Assembly (NCBI GenBank): GCA_903918195.1
Contig: CAIXDS010000209.1
Coordinates: 1-37,658, forward strand
DNA: 37,658 nucleotides
Direction: 5' to 3'
Source: an uncultured Acetobacteraceae bacterium
GTDB lineage: Bacteria > Pseudomonadota > Alphaproteobacteria > Acetobacterales > Acetobacteraceae
Positions 24,882-32,737 of the stretch are shown here, one piece after another (the stretch's first letter is position 1; the number at the start of each line of letters is the position of its first letter). The notes under the pieces are model-generated. The model saw only the letters and a list, made by a program, of their open reading frames with translations. It had not been told where the DNA came from and did not search any database. The position numbers were made by a program, and so were the translations under genes.

Positions 24882-26504
24882 ATGGCCCGTGCCGCTTCGT
24901 CCGCCATGCCACGCGAAAATGCCAATCCCAGCGCGCCCCGGGTCTATCTGGTCGGAAGTGGAATTGCCTCGCTGGCTGCCGCCGTCTTCATGATCCGCGA
25001 CGGCGATATTCCCGGCCATCGCATAACCATCCTCGAGGAACTCAAACAGATCGGCGGCAGCCTCGACGGCTCCGGGTCAGCCGAGACCGGATATGTCCTG
25101 CGCGGCGGGCGCATGCTGGAAAGCAAATACGTCTGCACCTTCGAATTGTTCGCATCGATCCCCACGCTGGATGGAAAATGGACAGTCACCCAGGAGACTT
25201 TCGCCTGGAACGAGACGATCCAGACGTCGTCGAAATCGCGCCTCGTGCGCGACGGCGAGCGGGAAGACGCGCCCGAGTTCGGCCTCAGCGAAGCCCATAT
25301 CCTGACCATCGAGCGCCTCGCGATCGAGCCGGAAGGGATGCTGGGAAGGTCCCGGATTGCCGATGAGTTCGATGCGGCATTCTTCAAGACCAATTTCTGG
25401 TTCATGTGGTGTAGCACGTTCGCCTTTCAGCCCTGGCACAGCGCGGTTGAGTTCAAGCGCTACCTGGTGCGGTTCGCCCACTTGGTCAATGGCTTCAACC
25501 GGCTGCATGGCATCATGCGCACCGTCTATAACCAGTATGATTCGATGGTGCGGCCGCTGCACAAATGGCTTGACGAGCGAGGCGTCCGGTTTGAACTGAA
25601 CACCCGTGTCACCGATCTCGGCCTGCGCGAGCAGGATGGCGTAACGACCGTGACACACATCGCTATCGAGCGAAACGGCACAGCAGGCGAGATCGCAGTC
25701 GATGCCGCCGATTATGTGCTCGTTACCCTGGGCTCGATGACCGAGGCGTCGAGCCTCGGCGATACGGACACCGCACCGGTGCTCAAGGGCCGCGGGGATG
25801 GCGGTGCCTGGACGCTCTGGGAGAAGATCGCGGCTGGTAGGCCGGGGTTTGGGCGCCCGGCGAATTTCGCGGACCATATTGATCAGTCCAAATGGGAGTC
25901 GTTCACCGCGACCTTGCGCGACCCGACCTTCCTGCACCTCCTGCGCGACTTTACCGGCAATGTGCCAGGAGAAGGTGGCCTGATTACCTTCCCGAATTCA
26001 AACTGGCTGGCCTCCATCGTCATTCCGTTCCAGCCGCATTTCATCGGCCAGCCCGCCGAGGTGAGCGTCGTCTGGGGCTACGGCCTGTCCGTTGATGCGC
26101 CAGGCAACTTTGTCGAAAAGCCGATGTCGGCCTGCAGCGGCCGTGAAATCATGACCGAAGTGCTGGGTCATCTGCATGCCGGCGCCGACGCGCCGAGGAT
26201 ACTGGAGACCACCACCTGCATTCCCTGCATGATGCCCTTCATTACCGGCCAGTTTCTCCCGCGCGGGCCGGGCGACCGGGCGGATATCCTTCCACCTGGA
26301 ACCCGCAATCTTGCCTTCACCGGCCAGTTCTGCGAATTGCCGGACGATGTGGTGTTCACCGTCGAATATTCGATCCGCTCGGCTCAGGTCGCCGTGTATG
26401 CGCTGCTTGGGCTGGATCGACAGCCGCCCGCCATCTACAAGGGGGTTTTCGATCCTCGCGTTCTCTACAAGGCATTCAGGGCATTGCACGATATTCATTC
26501 TTGA
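24882..26504 (+). CDS. ohyA: Oleate hydratase (MCRA family, FAD-dependent)
   Basis: The 540-residue protein matches fatty-acid hydratases of the myosin-cross-reactive-antigen family. It has the FAD-binding VYLVGSGIASLAAAVFMIRD (21-40), the loop GGSLDGSGS (58-66), RGGRMLESKYVC (74-85), FFKTNFWFMWCSTFAFQPWH, QYDSMVRPLHKWLDERGV and TGQFCELPDDVVFTVEYSIR near the C-terminus. The family adds water to the 9,10 double bond of oleate, giving 10-hydroxystearate. Residue 78 is Met where many members have the water-activating Glu (RGGRE). I recall that Met at this place marks a distinct, active subfamily described in Rhodococcus. ATG 24882 has GGAGA seven bases upstream. It lies between a stress-type membrane protein and an old yellow enzyme, suggesting detoxification or modification of unsaturated lipids. 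Confidence 0.95.
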   Translation: MARAASSAMPRENANPSAPRVYLVGSGIASLAAAVFMIRDGDIPGHRITILEELKQIGGSLDGSGSAETGYVLRGGRMLESKYVCTFELFASIPTLDGKWTVTQETFAWNETIQTSSKSRLVRDGEREDAPEFGLSEAHILTIERLAIEPEGMLGRSRIADEFDAAFFKTNFWFMWCSTFAFQPWHSAVEFKRYLVRFAHLVNGFNRLHGIMRTVYNQYDSMVRPLHKWLDERGVRFELNTRVTDLGLREQDGVTTVTHIAIERNGTAGEIAVDAADYVLVTLGSMTEASSLGDTDTAPVLKGRGDGGAWTLWEKIAAGRPGFGRPANFADHIDQSKWESFTATLRDPTFLHLLRDFTGNVPGEGGLITFPNSNWLASIVIPFQPHFIGQPAEVSVVWGYGLSVDAPGNFVEKPMSACSGREIMTEVLGHLHAGADAPRILETTTCIPCMMPFITGQFLPRGPGDRADILPPGTRNLAFTGQFCELPDDVVFTVEYSIRSAQVAVYALLGLDRQPPAIYKGVFDPRVLYKAFRALHDIHS

Positions 26505-26616
26505 GGGGCGGCCATTTGGGCTTCGCGGGGTGCGCGCACTGATCTATCCGACAAGAGTCGCCAATCGATATGGCAAATATGCGTGCGGGCAATGCCGTAA
26601 ACTGACGAGAGGTTGC

Positions 26617-26844
26617 ATGGCAGAGTTATCGACCGACGAGCGAAACGGACTGGACGACAAGATATTCGGTCTGCAGCGCAAGCGGGCCTATCCGATGCCA
26701 GATGCAAGCCATGCCCGCAATGCCAAGGCGCGCGCGGCCGAGGAATTCAAAAAGGGCAATCTGTCGAAGGCCGAAAGAATCCATATTGACCGCATGGCGG
26801 ACCAGATTATTGGCGAGACGCAATTCCTAACGAGCGCCACTTAA
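26617..26844 (+). CDS. Small DUF6582-like protein, 75 residues
   Basis: A small hydrophilic protein starting MAELSTDERNGLDDKIFGLQ, followed by KRAYPMPDASHARNAKARAA and a Lys/Glu-rich helix (EFKKGNLSKAERIHIDRMAD). The motif (F/Y)P(I/M)PDASHARNAxAR is typical of small uncharacterised proteins found alone or within larger phage-type proteins. GAGAGG lies about 5 bases upstream of the ATG. It sits 112 bases after oleate hydratase and 22 bases before the old yellow enzyme on the same strand, so it is likely co-transcribed. Its function is unknown; the charge pattern suggests a nucleic-acid or protein-binding helix, but this is a guess. Confidence 0.72.
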   Translation: MAELSTDERNGLDDKIFGLQRKRAYPMPDASHARNAKARAAEEFKKGNLSKAERIHIDRMADQIIGETQFLTSAT

Positions 26845-26866
26845 TCGATATTCCAGGAGCCATATC

Positions 26867-28015
26867 ATGACACGACCTTATCCAACCCGTTCTGCCCAGG
26901 CGCTGTTCGAACCCACCCAGGCGGGTGCCCTCAAGCTCGCCAATCGTATCGTCATGGCGCCGCTCACCCGAAACCGTGCCGGCCCAGGTCTGGTCCCGGG
27001 GCCGTTCGCTGCTGAATATTATGCCCAGCGCGCCTCGGCCGGCCTGATCATCGCCGAGGCCACACAGGTCTCGGCGCAGGCGCAAGGTTACGCCGATACG
27101 CCGGGCTGCTACACGGATGATCAGGTCCGGGGTTGGCAAAAGGTCACCGGCGCCGTGCACGCCAAGGGCGGAGCCATCGTCGTTCAGCTTTGGCATACGG
27201 GCCGCGTCTCGCACACCAGTTTCCAGAAGGATGGCCAGGCACCCGTTGGCCCTTCCGCTATTCGGGCGAACACCAAGACCTTCGTGACCGGCCAGGGCTT
27301 CGTCGACGTATCGATGCCCCGCGCGCTCGAACTGGACGAGATCCCCGGCATTATCGAGGACTTCCGCCATGCCTGCACCCGGGCCATCGAGGCCGGATTC
27401 GACGGCGTGGAGTTGCACGGCGCCCATGGCTACCTGCTCGATGCCTTTCTGCGCGACGGTACCAACCATCGCATCGACGGCTATGGCGGCTCGATCGGGA
27501 ATCGCGCGCGGTTGCTGCTCGAGGTCACCAAGGCCTGTGCTGAGGCCATCGGTGCCGATCGTCTGGGCGTTCGGATATCCCCCGTGTCCACCGCTGGCGA
27601 TTCACACGATAGCCAGCCGCAGGCGCTGTTCAATCATGTCGTCGAAGCGCTCAGCCCCCTTGGTCTGGCCTATCTGCACGTGGTGGAGGGCGAGACCGGT
27701 GGCGCCAGGGGCAGTATCGCGTTCGACTATGACGCGCTCCGCGACCGTTTTGACGGCGTCTGGATGGTCAACAACGGCTACGACCGCCAGATGGCGATCG
27801 ACGCGGTGGCGAGCGGCCGCGTCGACCTGGTGTCGTTCGGGCGACTGTTCATCGCCAACCCGGATCTGGTGGAGCGTCTGAGGGACAATGCCCCGCTCAA
27901 CAAGCTGCTGGGGCAGGAAACGTTCTACGGCGGCGGCGCTCACGGCTATACCGACTATCCCACCCTCAAGCGCGGCCGCGCCACGATACGCGTAGGCGAG
28001 AAGGCACCGGCCTGA
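26867..28015 (+). CDS. Old yellow enzyme-family alkene reductase (NemA-like)
   Basis: A 382-residue FMN-dependent TIM barrel. It begins LFEPTQAGALKLANRIVMAP, then LTRNRA, and has AEATQVSAQAQGYADTPGCY, AIVVQLWHTGRVSHTSFQKD, the substrate-binding motif ELHGAHGYLLDAFLRDGTNH (the His-x-x-His pair), GYGGSIGNRARLLLEV, LAYLHVVEGETGG and DLVSFGRLFIANPDLVERL. This is the classical OYE class with N-ethylmaleimide reductase, which reduces activated C=C bonds using NAD(P)H. It ends the plus-strand operon with oleate hydratase. Reduction of electrophilic alkenes, such as lipid peroxidation products, would fit its neighbours. Its stop faces the minus-strand PPDK-like gene about 150 bases away. Confidence 0.95.
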   Translation: MTRPYPTRSAQALFEPTQAGALKLANRIVMAPLTRNRAGPGLVPGPFAAEYYAQRASAGLIIAEATQVSAQAQGYADTPGCYTDDQVRGWQKVTGAVHAKGGAIVVQLWHTGRVSHTSFQKDGQAPVGPSAIRANTKTFVTGQGFVDVSMPRALELDEIPGIIEDFRHACTRAIEAGFDGVELHGAHGYLLDAFLRDGTNHRIDGYGGSIGNRARLLLEVTKACAEAIGADRLGVRISPVSTAGDSHDSQPQALFNHVVEALSPLGLAYLHVVEGETGGARGSIAFDYDALRDRFDGVWMVNNGYDRQMAIDAVASGRVDLVSFGRLFIANPDLVERLRDNAPLNKLLGQETFYGGGAHGYTDYPTLKRGRATIRVGEKAPA

Positions 28016-28168
28016 GCCGGTGGATCGCCGGTCCGACTCACCGCCGATTCCGCCGGACAAGTGGGGGATTTTTTCTCCGGCGCTTACAGCGATGACAGCG
28101 GGCAACCCTTGGCACGTTACGGCGAACCCGATAAGCTTTCCCCTTGGGTGCTTGTGGACAGGCTCGCG

Positions 28169-28378
28169 TTACGCGGCCGCTACATGGCGCCAACTCGCGA
28201 TGGCGGCCAGGGCACGCTCCGGCCGCTCGGTCACCGGGGCTAGGCGTCCGGCATGGACGGCGCCAGTATTGCCATCTAACGACAGCTCGTCGCCCTCGTC
28301 CAGCAGCGTCCCGCCGATCCGGCACTGACGATGCTCCAGGTCGATGTCCAGCCCGGGGCAGGCGACCAGGCACACCTA
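28169..28378 (-). pseudogene. C-terminal tail of the PPDK-like protein beyond an in-frame TAG
   Basis: Directly after the TAG at 28376-28378 and in the same frame, the minus strand reads VCLVACPGLDIDLEHRQCRI then GGTLLDEGDELSLDGNTGAV, followed by about 27 more residues to a TAA at 28169. The GTLLDEGDELSLDGNTG stretch is the standard end of the PPDK phosphohistidine domain. So the stop lies inside a domain that continues normally. In relatives this position is usually a charged residue such as Lys, so AAG-to-TAG is the simplest route. Without the tail the swivelling domain is incomplete. Confidence 0.8.
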
Positions 28379-29755
28379 GCCGAGTTGGCGTGCCACTACC
28401 GCCGCATGGGACGTGCGCCCACCCGAAGCGGTGAGGATCCCGGCCGCGAGCGCCATGCCCTCGATATCCGTCGTCACCGTGTCCCGCCGCACCAGGATCG
28501 CCGGCGTGCCCGCCGCCGACAGGCGCTTGACCGCGTCAGAATCTAGCGCAATGGCGCCGCTCGCGACCCCGATGCCGGCGACCTGCGCCACCGCCAGCGT
28601 CGCTGGCACCGGCAGGGCGAAGCTGGTGCGGACCACCGTGTTCAGGTCGATGCCATCAAGCCGTTTCAATGCCTCGGCCGGCGTGAGTCGCCCTTCCTCG
28701 ACCATGTTCACGGCGATCGCCACCGCCGCCCATTCGGTGCGCTTGGCCCGCCGCGTCTGCAGCAGGTACAGCCCGCCGGACTGCACGGTGAACTCGAAAT
28801 CCTGGGCATCGCCGAACAGCACCTCCAACTCATGGCAAATGTCGCTCAGCCGGGCCCAGACGGAAGGCAGTACGAGGCGCAGGCGGTCACTGTCACGCAG
28901 CTTCTGGCGCCCGGCCACCACGTCTTCGCCCTGCGCATTGAACTGAAAGTCGAAATACAACTCCCGCGCGCCGGTGGCGGGGTTGCGGGTGAAGGCCACG
29001 CCCGCACCCGACTCGCCGCCGGCATTTCCGTAGACCATGGTCTGCACTGTCACCGCCGTGCCTGCCTCGTCACTGATGCCATTCAACCGGCGGTAACTTG
29101 CTGCCTTCGGCGAATCCCAGGAGCGGAAAACCGCTGCGGCGGCCTGCGCAAGCTGCTCGTGAGGATCGGCCGGAAATTCTGTTCCGGTGGCCATGCGGTA
29201 GCTCTCGAGCATTGCAAGAGTCAGCGTCCGAAGGTCGCGATGGTCAAGTTCGCGCTCGTTCTCCGCCTCCGCCCGCTTCAGCGCTGCGGCCAGCAGCGCG
29301 TCGAACGGCGCCATCGGCAGGTTCGCCACCACCTCCGCGTAACCCTGCACCAGCCGGCGGTAGCTGTCCCAGGCAAGCCGTGGATTGCCGGTCAGGCGGA
29401 TCAGGCTTTCGACGGTCTCGGCGTTCAGCCCGACATCCAGCGCGGTCTCCATCATGCCGGGCATCGACACCGCAGCGCCCGAGCGAACCGACACCACCAA
29501 CGGCCGCCGCGCGGCACCAAATGCAAGGCCGGTGGCGGTTTCCAGGCGTGTGATTCCCTTGGCTAGCGTCTGGCGCATCGCTGTGTCGCTGGCGGTTCGG
29601 GTGCGCCGGCACCAGGACGTGGGGAGCACAAAGGCAGCGGGCACCGGCAGGCCGGCCTGCGCCATGCGCATCAGGTTCCATGCCTTGTTGCCGATCTCCT
29701 GCGCGCCGCCCTTCGCCGGCAGGGCGCCTGGCAGAATGGGATAGAAGTCAACCAT
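28376..29755 (-). CDS. Short pyruvate phosphate dikinase-like protein (PEP/pyruvate-binding plus phosphohistidine domain), interrupted by TAG
   Basis: The 459 residues form the N-terminal half of PPDK. They contain the ATP-grasp start (KGGAQEIGNKAWNLMRMAQA), VVSVRSGAAVSMPGMMETAL, VAFTRNPATGARELYFDFQF and LLQTRRAKRTEWAAVAIAVN, ending at the swivelling domain GGRTSHAAVVARQLG with the phospho-acceptor His about residue 450. Translation stops at TAG there, although the domain continues in frame to 28169, for a full length near 527. Even read through, it lacks the C-terminal TIM barrel that binds PEP/pyruvate. Short PPDK-like proteins of about 490-530 residues exist elsewhere, for example in mycobacteria. 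ATG 29755 overlaps the upstream gene by 8 bases. A phosphotransfer partner of the DUF47-like protein is conceivable. Confidence 0.85.
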   Translation of the reverse strand: MVDFYPILPGALPAKGGAQEIGNKAWNLMRMAQAGLPVPAAFVLPTSWCRRTRTASDTAMRQTLAKGITRLETATGLAFGAARRPLVVSVRSGAAVSMPGMMETALDVGLNAETVESLIRLTGNPRLAWDSYRRLVQGYAEVVANLPMAPFDALLAAALKRAEAENERELDHRDLRTLTLAMLESYRMATGTEFPADPHEQLAQAAAAVFRSWDSPKAASYRRLNGISDEAGTAVTVQTMVYGNAGGESGAGVAFTRNPATGARELYFDFQFNAQGEDVVAGRQKLRDSDRLRLVLPSVWARLSDICHELEVLFGDAQDFEFTVQSGGLYLLQTRRAKRTEWAAVAIAVNMVEEGRLTPAEALKRLDGIDLNTVVRTSFALPVPATLAVAQVAGIGVASGAIALDSDAVKRLSAAGTPAILVRRDTVTTDIEGMALAAGILTASGGRTSHAAVVARQLG

Positions 29756-31643
29756 CGATCACGTCCTCAAGCACATGGTCGCGCAGCATCAGGGCGGCGT
29801 GCTTCAGCGCATCGGCGGCGGCCTCGAACCTGCCGCCGATGGCGCTGAACAGATGCAACTGCCGGAAATCCCGCGCGTGCTTAATGGTGGTCACCGACAG
29901 CGTACGCTCCGCGTCGTCAGCCTGGTGCTCTATGGCAACGATCCGGTCAATCGCGGTGAGGAAATCCTCCGTCTCGGCCTGGCTTGCGGCACGGCCGATT
30001 TGCGCCGCATGGCCGAGCGCCTTGATCCATTCCTGCGATGCATTCGCCAGCAGGTCGGCCAGCACCTGCAGCGCCTCGAGGGGCTTTCCGTCGAGCGTGT
30101 CGAGATCAAGCAGGAAGGCTGCGTCCTCAAATTCGTCCGCAGCGTCATCCGCCACTTCGAGCAGCCGGAGGAACACCGCATAGTCCGGGCGGCGGCGCAC
30201 GGCCTCCCGCGTGTCCGCAACCATCTGGTCCGCATCGTGCTCGAACCGGCGGGCACGCTGGGTGCGCTTGCCCGCGCCGTCCGGCTCGGGGTGCAGCCCA
30301 TCCCGCACCAGGCCGGCGAGTTCGAAGATCAGGCCGGCATGATCGGCTGCCCGCCGCAGCAATTGCCGTTCCTCGTTGCTGAAATGCGTGGCCAGGGTCA
30401 CGCGGATACGGTCATGCAGCAAGGCGTGCGACTGACCGGACAGCAGGCCCTCTGTCGCGGCGCGGAAGACGAATGTCAGGAAGGCCAGTGTCTCCGCATC
30501 GCCGAGCACGTCGCAGAGCCGGTCGCCGAAATGCATCGCCGATCCGGCGGTAGCCTCGATCGCCTGGTTGACCAGGCGCGCGCCTCCCAGTTCCAGAAAG
30601 CCGCGATGGCCGATATCGGTCTCCGCCGCCGAAAGCAGCAGCGCCAGGCGATCCGGCCCGCGCAGGAATCCGCGCAACTGCTTGCGAGCGCGGTTCCAGT
30701 CGATCAGGAAAACGAGCCGCGAGCCGAGAAATTCAAGGTTGGAGCGGCACGCATCGGCATCCTTGGCCTCGATGCGCCCGGTCACCAGATAGAACGCGGC
30801 GCCGGCGGGCACGACGGCGGTGCGCTGGGCGTCCCATGTCACCCCGCGAGGCTTCAGCATGTCCTCGAAGAACGCCAGCCGCTCGGCATGCACATCCGTA
30901 TAGGTGACGCTGACGGCCAGCTCCTGCACGTGGATGACGATGACATGCGCGTCGGTGGTACCGATGTCGTTTTGGATCACCAGACGGCCACCGGCGCGCG
31001 TGGCGGTCGTGGCGAGGCCCGGATGGGCGAATTTCAGCCGCGCGGTGCGATTGACCCCAGCCATGAACGCCGAGACGAACGGCCGATCGGCAGGCGCCAG
31101 ATTGTAGGCGGCCGCACCGTCCAGCGTCTCCTCAGCCAGCGTCGCCTGCATCGCGTTGAGCCGCTTATGCAACTCCATCACCAGCTGGTGCAGGCTGTCC
31201 GCACCGCCATGCCCTGCGTGCATCATGGCAGCGACGGCAACGGGATCGAGCAGATCGTCAGTGATCGAAGGCAGCGCCGCCAGCAACTTATCCAGCCGGG
31301 CGGCGAGTCCGTCCGGCTTTTCGGCGAGCAACGGCGCTGCCATCACACGCATGTCGTCCGCAATATGTGCCATGATCCGCCTGGCGCCCGGCACGTGACT
31401 GAACTTTCCCGCCATGCGCGCGCCTGCGACGGTGGAGTCGAGATCCGGATCGTCGATGCCGCAGTCGGTGCGCTCTCGTTTCAGCGTGGCGACCGGCTGC
31501 TCTGGATGCTCTGCATGGTCAATCGCCATCTGCAGCAGGGAGAAGCCATATTTGATCCGGTCATTCGCTGCCAGTGCGCCGTTGAGAAGCGCCAGCGGTT
31601 GCAATCCCGCCTCGCCGATTGCGGCCAGAATCTGCGTCTTCAT
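29748..31643 (-). CDS. Uncharacterised 631-residue protein with C-terminal PhoU/DUF47-like helical domain
   Basis: I do not recognise the N-terminal 400 residues. They contain ALLNGALAANDRIKYGFSLL, then a possible alpha/beta core with TTDAHVIVIHVQELAVSVTY and FLGSRLVFLIDWNRARKQLR. The last 200 residues are helical and carry two PhoU-type metal-binding motifs, RRFEHDADQMVADTR (about 464) and AIEHQADDAERTL (about 567), as in DUF47/PhoU proteins, which often accompany phosphate transport. No signal peptide or membrane helix is evident. The start has GAGGAGG seven bases before ATG 31643, one of the strongest ribosome sites here. It overlaps the PPDK-like gene by 8 bases, and pstB is upstream in the same operon. 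A role linking phosphate or phosphotransfer to the PPDK-like protein is inference. Confidence 0.82.
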   Translation of the reverse strand: MKTQILAAIGEAGLQPLALLNGALAANDRIKYGFSLLQMAIDHAEHPEQPVATLKRERTDCGIDDPDLDSTVAGARMAGKFSHVPGARRIMAHIADDMRVMAAPLLAEKPDGLAARLDKLLAALPSITDDLLDPVAVAAMMHAGHGGADSLHQLVMELHKRLNAMQATLAEETLDGAAAYNLAPADRPFVSAFMAGVNRTARLKFAHPGLATTATRAGGRLVIQNDIGTTDAHVIVIHVQELAVSVTYTDVHAERLAFFEDMLKPRGVTWDAQRTAVVPAGAAFYLVTGRIEAKDADACRSNLEFLGSRLVFLIDWNRARKQLRGFLRGPDRLALLLSAAETDIGHRGFLELGGARLVNQAIEATAGSAMHFGDRLCDVLGDAETLAFLTFVFRAATEGLLSGQSHALLHDRIRVTLATHFSNEERQLLRRAADHAGLIFELAGLVRDGLHPEPDGAGKRTQRARRFEHDADQMVADTREAVRRRPDYAVFLRLLEVADDAADEFEDAAFLLDLDTLDGKPLEALQVLADLLANASQEWIKALGHAAQIGRAASQAETEDFLTAIDRIVAIEHQADDAERTLSVTTIKHARDFRQLHLFSAIGGRFEAAADALKHAALMLRDHVLEDVIDG

Positions 31644-31736
31644 ATGCGCGCCTCCTCGGGGGCATTTGCAGCCCTGATCGGCAGTGGTTCGGGTTCAGGT
31701 TTCATCCGCGGCGGGCCGGGCATTCCGGTGCTGAGC

Positions 31737-32432
31737 TCATACGACCGTCCCGAACCAGGCCCCGACGCCGGTGGTGATCCCCATCGCCAGCGCCCCCCAA
31801 AAAGTCACGCGTAAGGCGCCCGGAATCATCGCCGCGCCGCCGGTCCGCGCCGCCAATGCGCCCAGCAGTGCCAGGAACAAAAGCGACGTTGTCGACACAG
31901 CGATCAGCAGAGCGGCCGTCGGAGCGAGCGCGGTCACGATGAGCGGCAAGCCGGCGCCAACGGCGAAACTCGCGGCCGACGCCAACGCAGCCTGGATCGG
32001 GCGGGGCCGCAAGGCTTCGGCGATGCCGAGTTCATCGCGGGCATGCGCGCCGAGGGCGTCGTGCGCCATCAGGTCGTCCGCGACCCGCCTTGCCAGAGCT
32101 GCATCCAGGCCGCGTCCGACATAGATCGCCGCCAGCTCCGCATGCTCGCCTTTCTCATCCGATTTGAGTTCCGCGCGTTCAAGGGCGAGATCGGCTTGCT
32201 CTGTGTCCGCCTGTGAGTGCACAGACACGTATTCACCCGCGGCCATCGCCATCGCCCCGGCGACCAGGCCTGCAACTCCCGCCACCAGGACGCTGCTGCG
32301 GCTGCCGTGCGCGGCGGCCACGCCGAGCACCAGGCTCGCGGTCGAAAGAATGCCGTCATTCGCGCCCAGGACCGCGGCGCGCAGCCATCCGGTCTGCGCC
32401 ATGCGGTGCCGTTCCACCTGGCGTGTCGGCAA
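31737..32432 (-). CDS. VIT1/CCC1-family transmembrane protein (putative Fe/Mn transporter), copy 2
   Basis: A 231-residue paralogue of 9249-9944 with the same features: GWLRAAVLGANDGILSTASL, AGAMAMAAGEYVSVHSQADT, DEKGEHAELAAIYVGRGLDA and a C-terminal GALAMGITTGVGAWFG. By eye about 48 positions differ, so identity is near 80%. I place the start at TTG 32432 because GGGGA stands 8 bases before it and it aligns exactly with the GTG start of copy 1; the next in-frame ATG is eleven codons inside (MAQTGW). Upstream codons in this frame look non-coding. It lies within the minus-strand operon behind pstB rather than first in its operon as copy 1 is. Substrate (Fe2+/Mn2+) is inferred from the family. 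Confidence 0.9.
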   Translation of the reverse strand: MPTRQVERHRMAQTGWLRAAVLGANDGILSTASLVLGVAAAHGSRSSVLVAGVAGLVAGAMAMAAGEYVSVHSQADTEQADLALERAELKSDEKGEHAELAAIYVGRGLDAALARRVADDLMAHDALGAHARDELGIAEALRPRPIQAALASAASFAVGAGLPLIVTALAPTAALLIAVSTTSLLFLALLGALAARTGGAAMIPGALRVTFWGALAMGITTGVGAWFGTVV

Positions 32433-32536
32433 CGCTGTTGTCCCCGTGGCATTGCGCAGCGATCCGCCGCGGCTTGCAGCGCGTCCGCGGTGCGCCAAGG
32501 ACAACCACCTGCTGCCACGCGGCGCCCGTCCCACGC

Positions 32537-32737
32537 TCAGGCTCCCGCACTGGCGCGGTACAAGAAGGCCTTGATAAGTTCGATAAACCCAGGATAGGCA
32601 GGTGGTGCACGGCGCAGGAAGACGAAGGCGAGCGGCGCGAGCGCCATGAGGCCGGACCAGCTTGCGACCGGTTGCAGCGGCAGAGCGATCGCGAACGTGA
32701 CCGCCCCATGCGCGACGGAAGGGGGCGCCGCCTGCAT
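32537..32737 (-). pseudogene. Small ORF resembling the C-terminal tail of a P-type cation ATPase
   Basis: Sixty-six residues begin at an ATG that overlaps the pstB stop by one base (TGATG). The sequence has two hydrophobic segments (VTFAIALPLQPVASWSGLMA and LAPLAFVFL) followed by PAYPGFIELIKAFLYR. The pattern Leu-Pro-x-x-Pro-(Val/Leu)-Ala, Gly-Leu, then Leu-(Ile/Val)-Glu-x-x-Lys-x-Phe-x-Tyr-Arg matches the end of Mg2+/Ca2+-type P-type ATPases. No catalytic domain is present, so it is probably a leftover. It could instead be a genuine small two-helix protein coupled to pstB. Confidence 0.45.

Noticed and set aside
28020..28168. Rho-independent terminator between OYE and the PPDK-like gene
   Set aside because: There is a T6 run and a 7-bp inverted repeat (CGCCGGA/TCCGGCG, 28051-28082), but the T-run lies inside the loop, so it is not a proper terminator.
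5829..29755. Stop-codon reassignment or selenocysteine to explain TGA in hlyD and TAG in the PPDK-like gene
   Set aside because: Many other genes here end normally with TGA, the two internal stops differ, the replaced residues are Gly and probably Lys, and no Sec-type context was seen. Mutation or read error is simpler.
29775..31814. Very long plus-strand open frame (679 codons)
   Set aside because: It is the antisense shadow of the PhoU/DUF47-like gene. It is His/Arg/Gln-rich with no recognisable domain, and the minus strand has a strong ribosome site and coherent protein.
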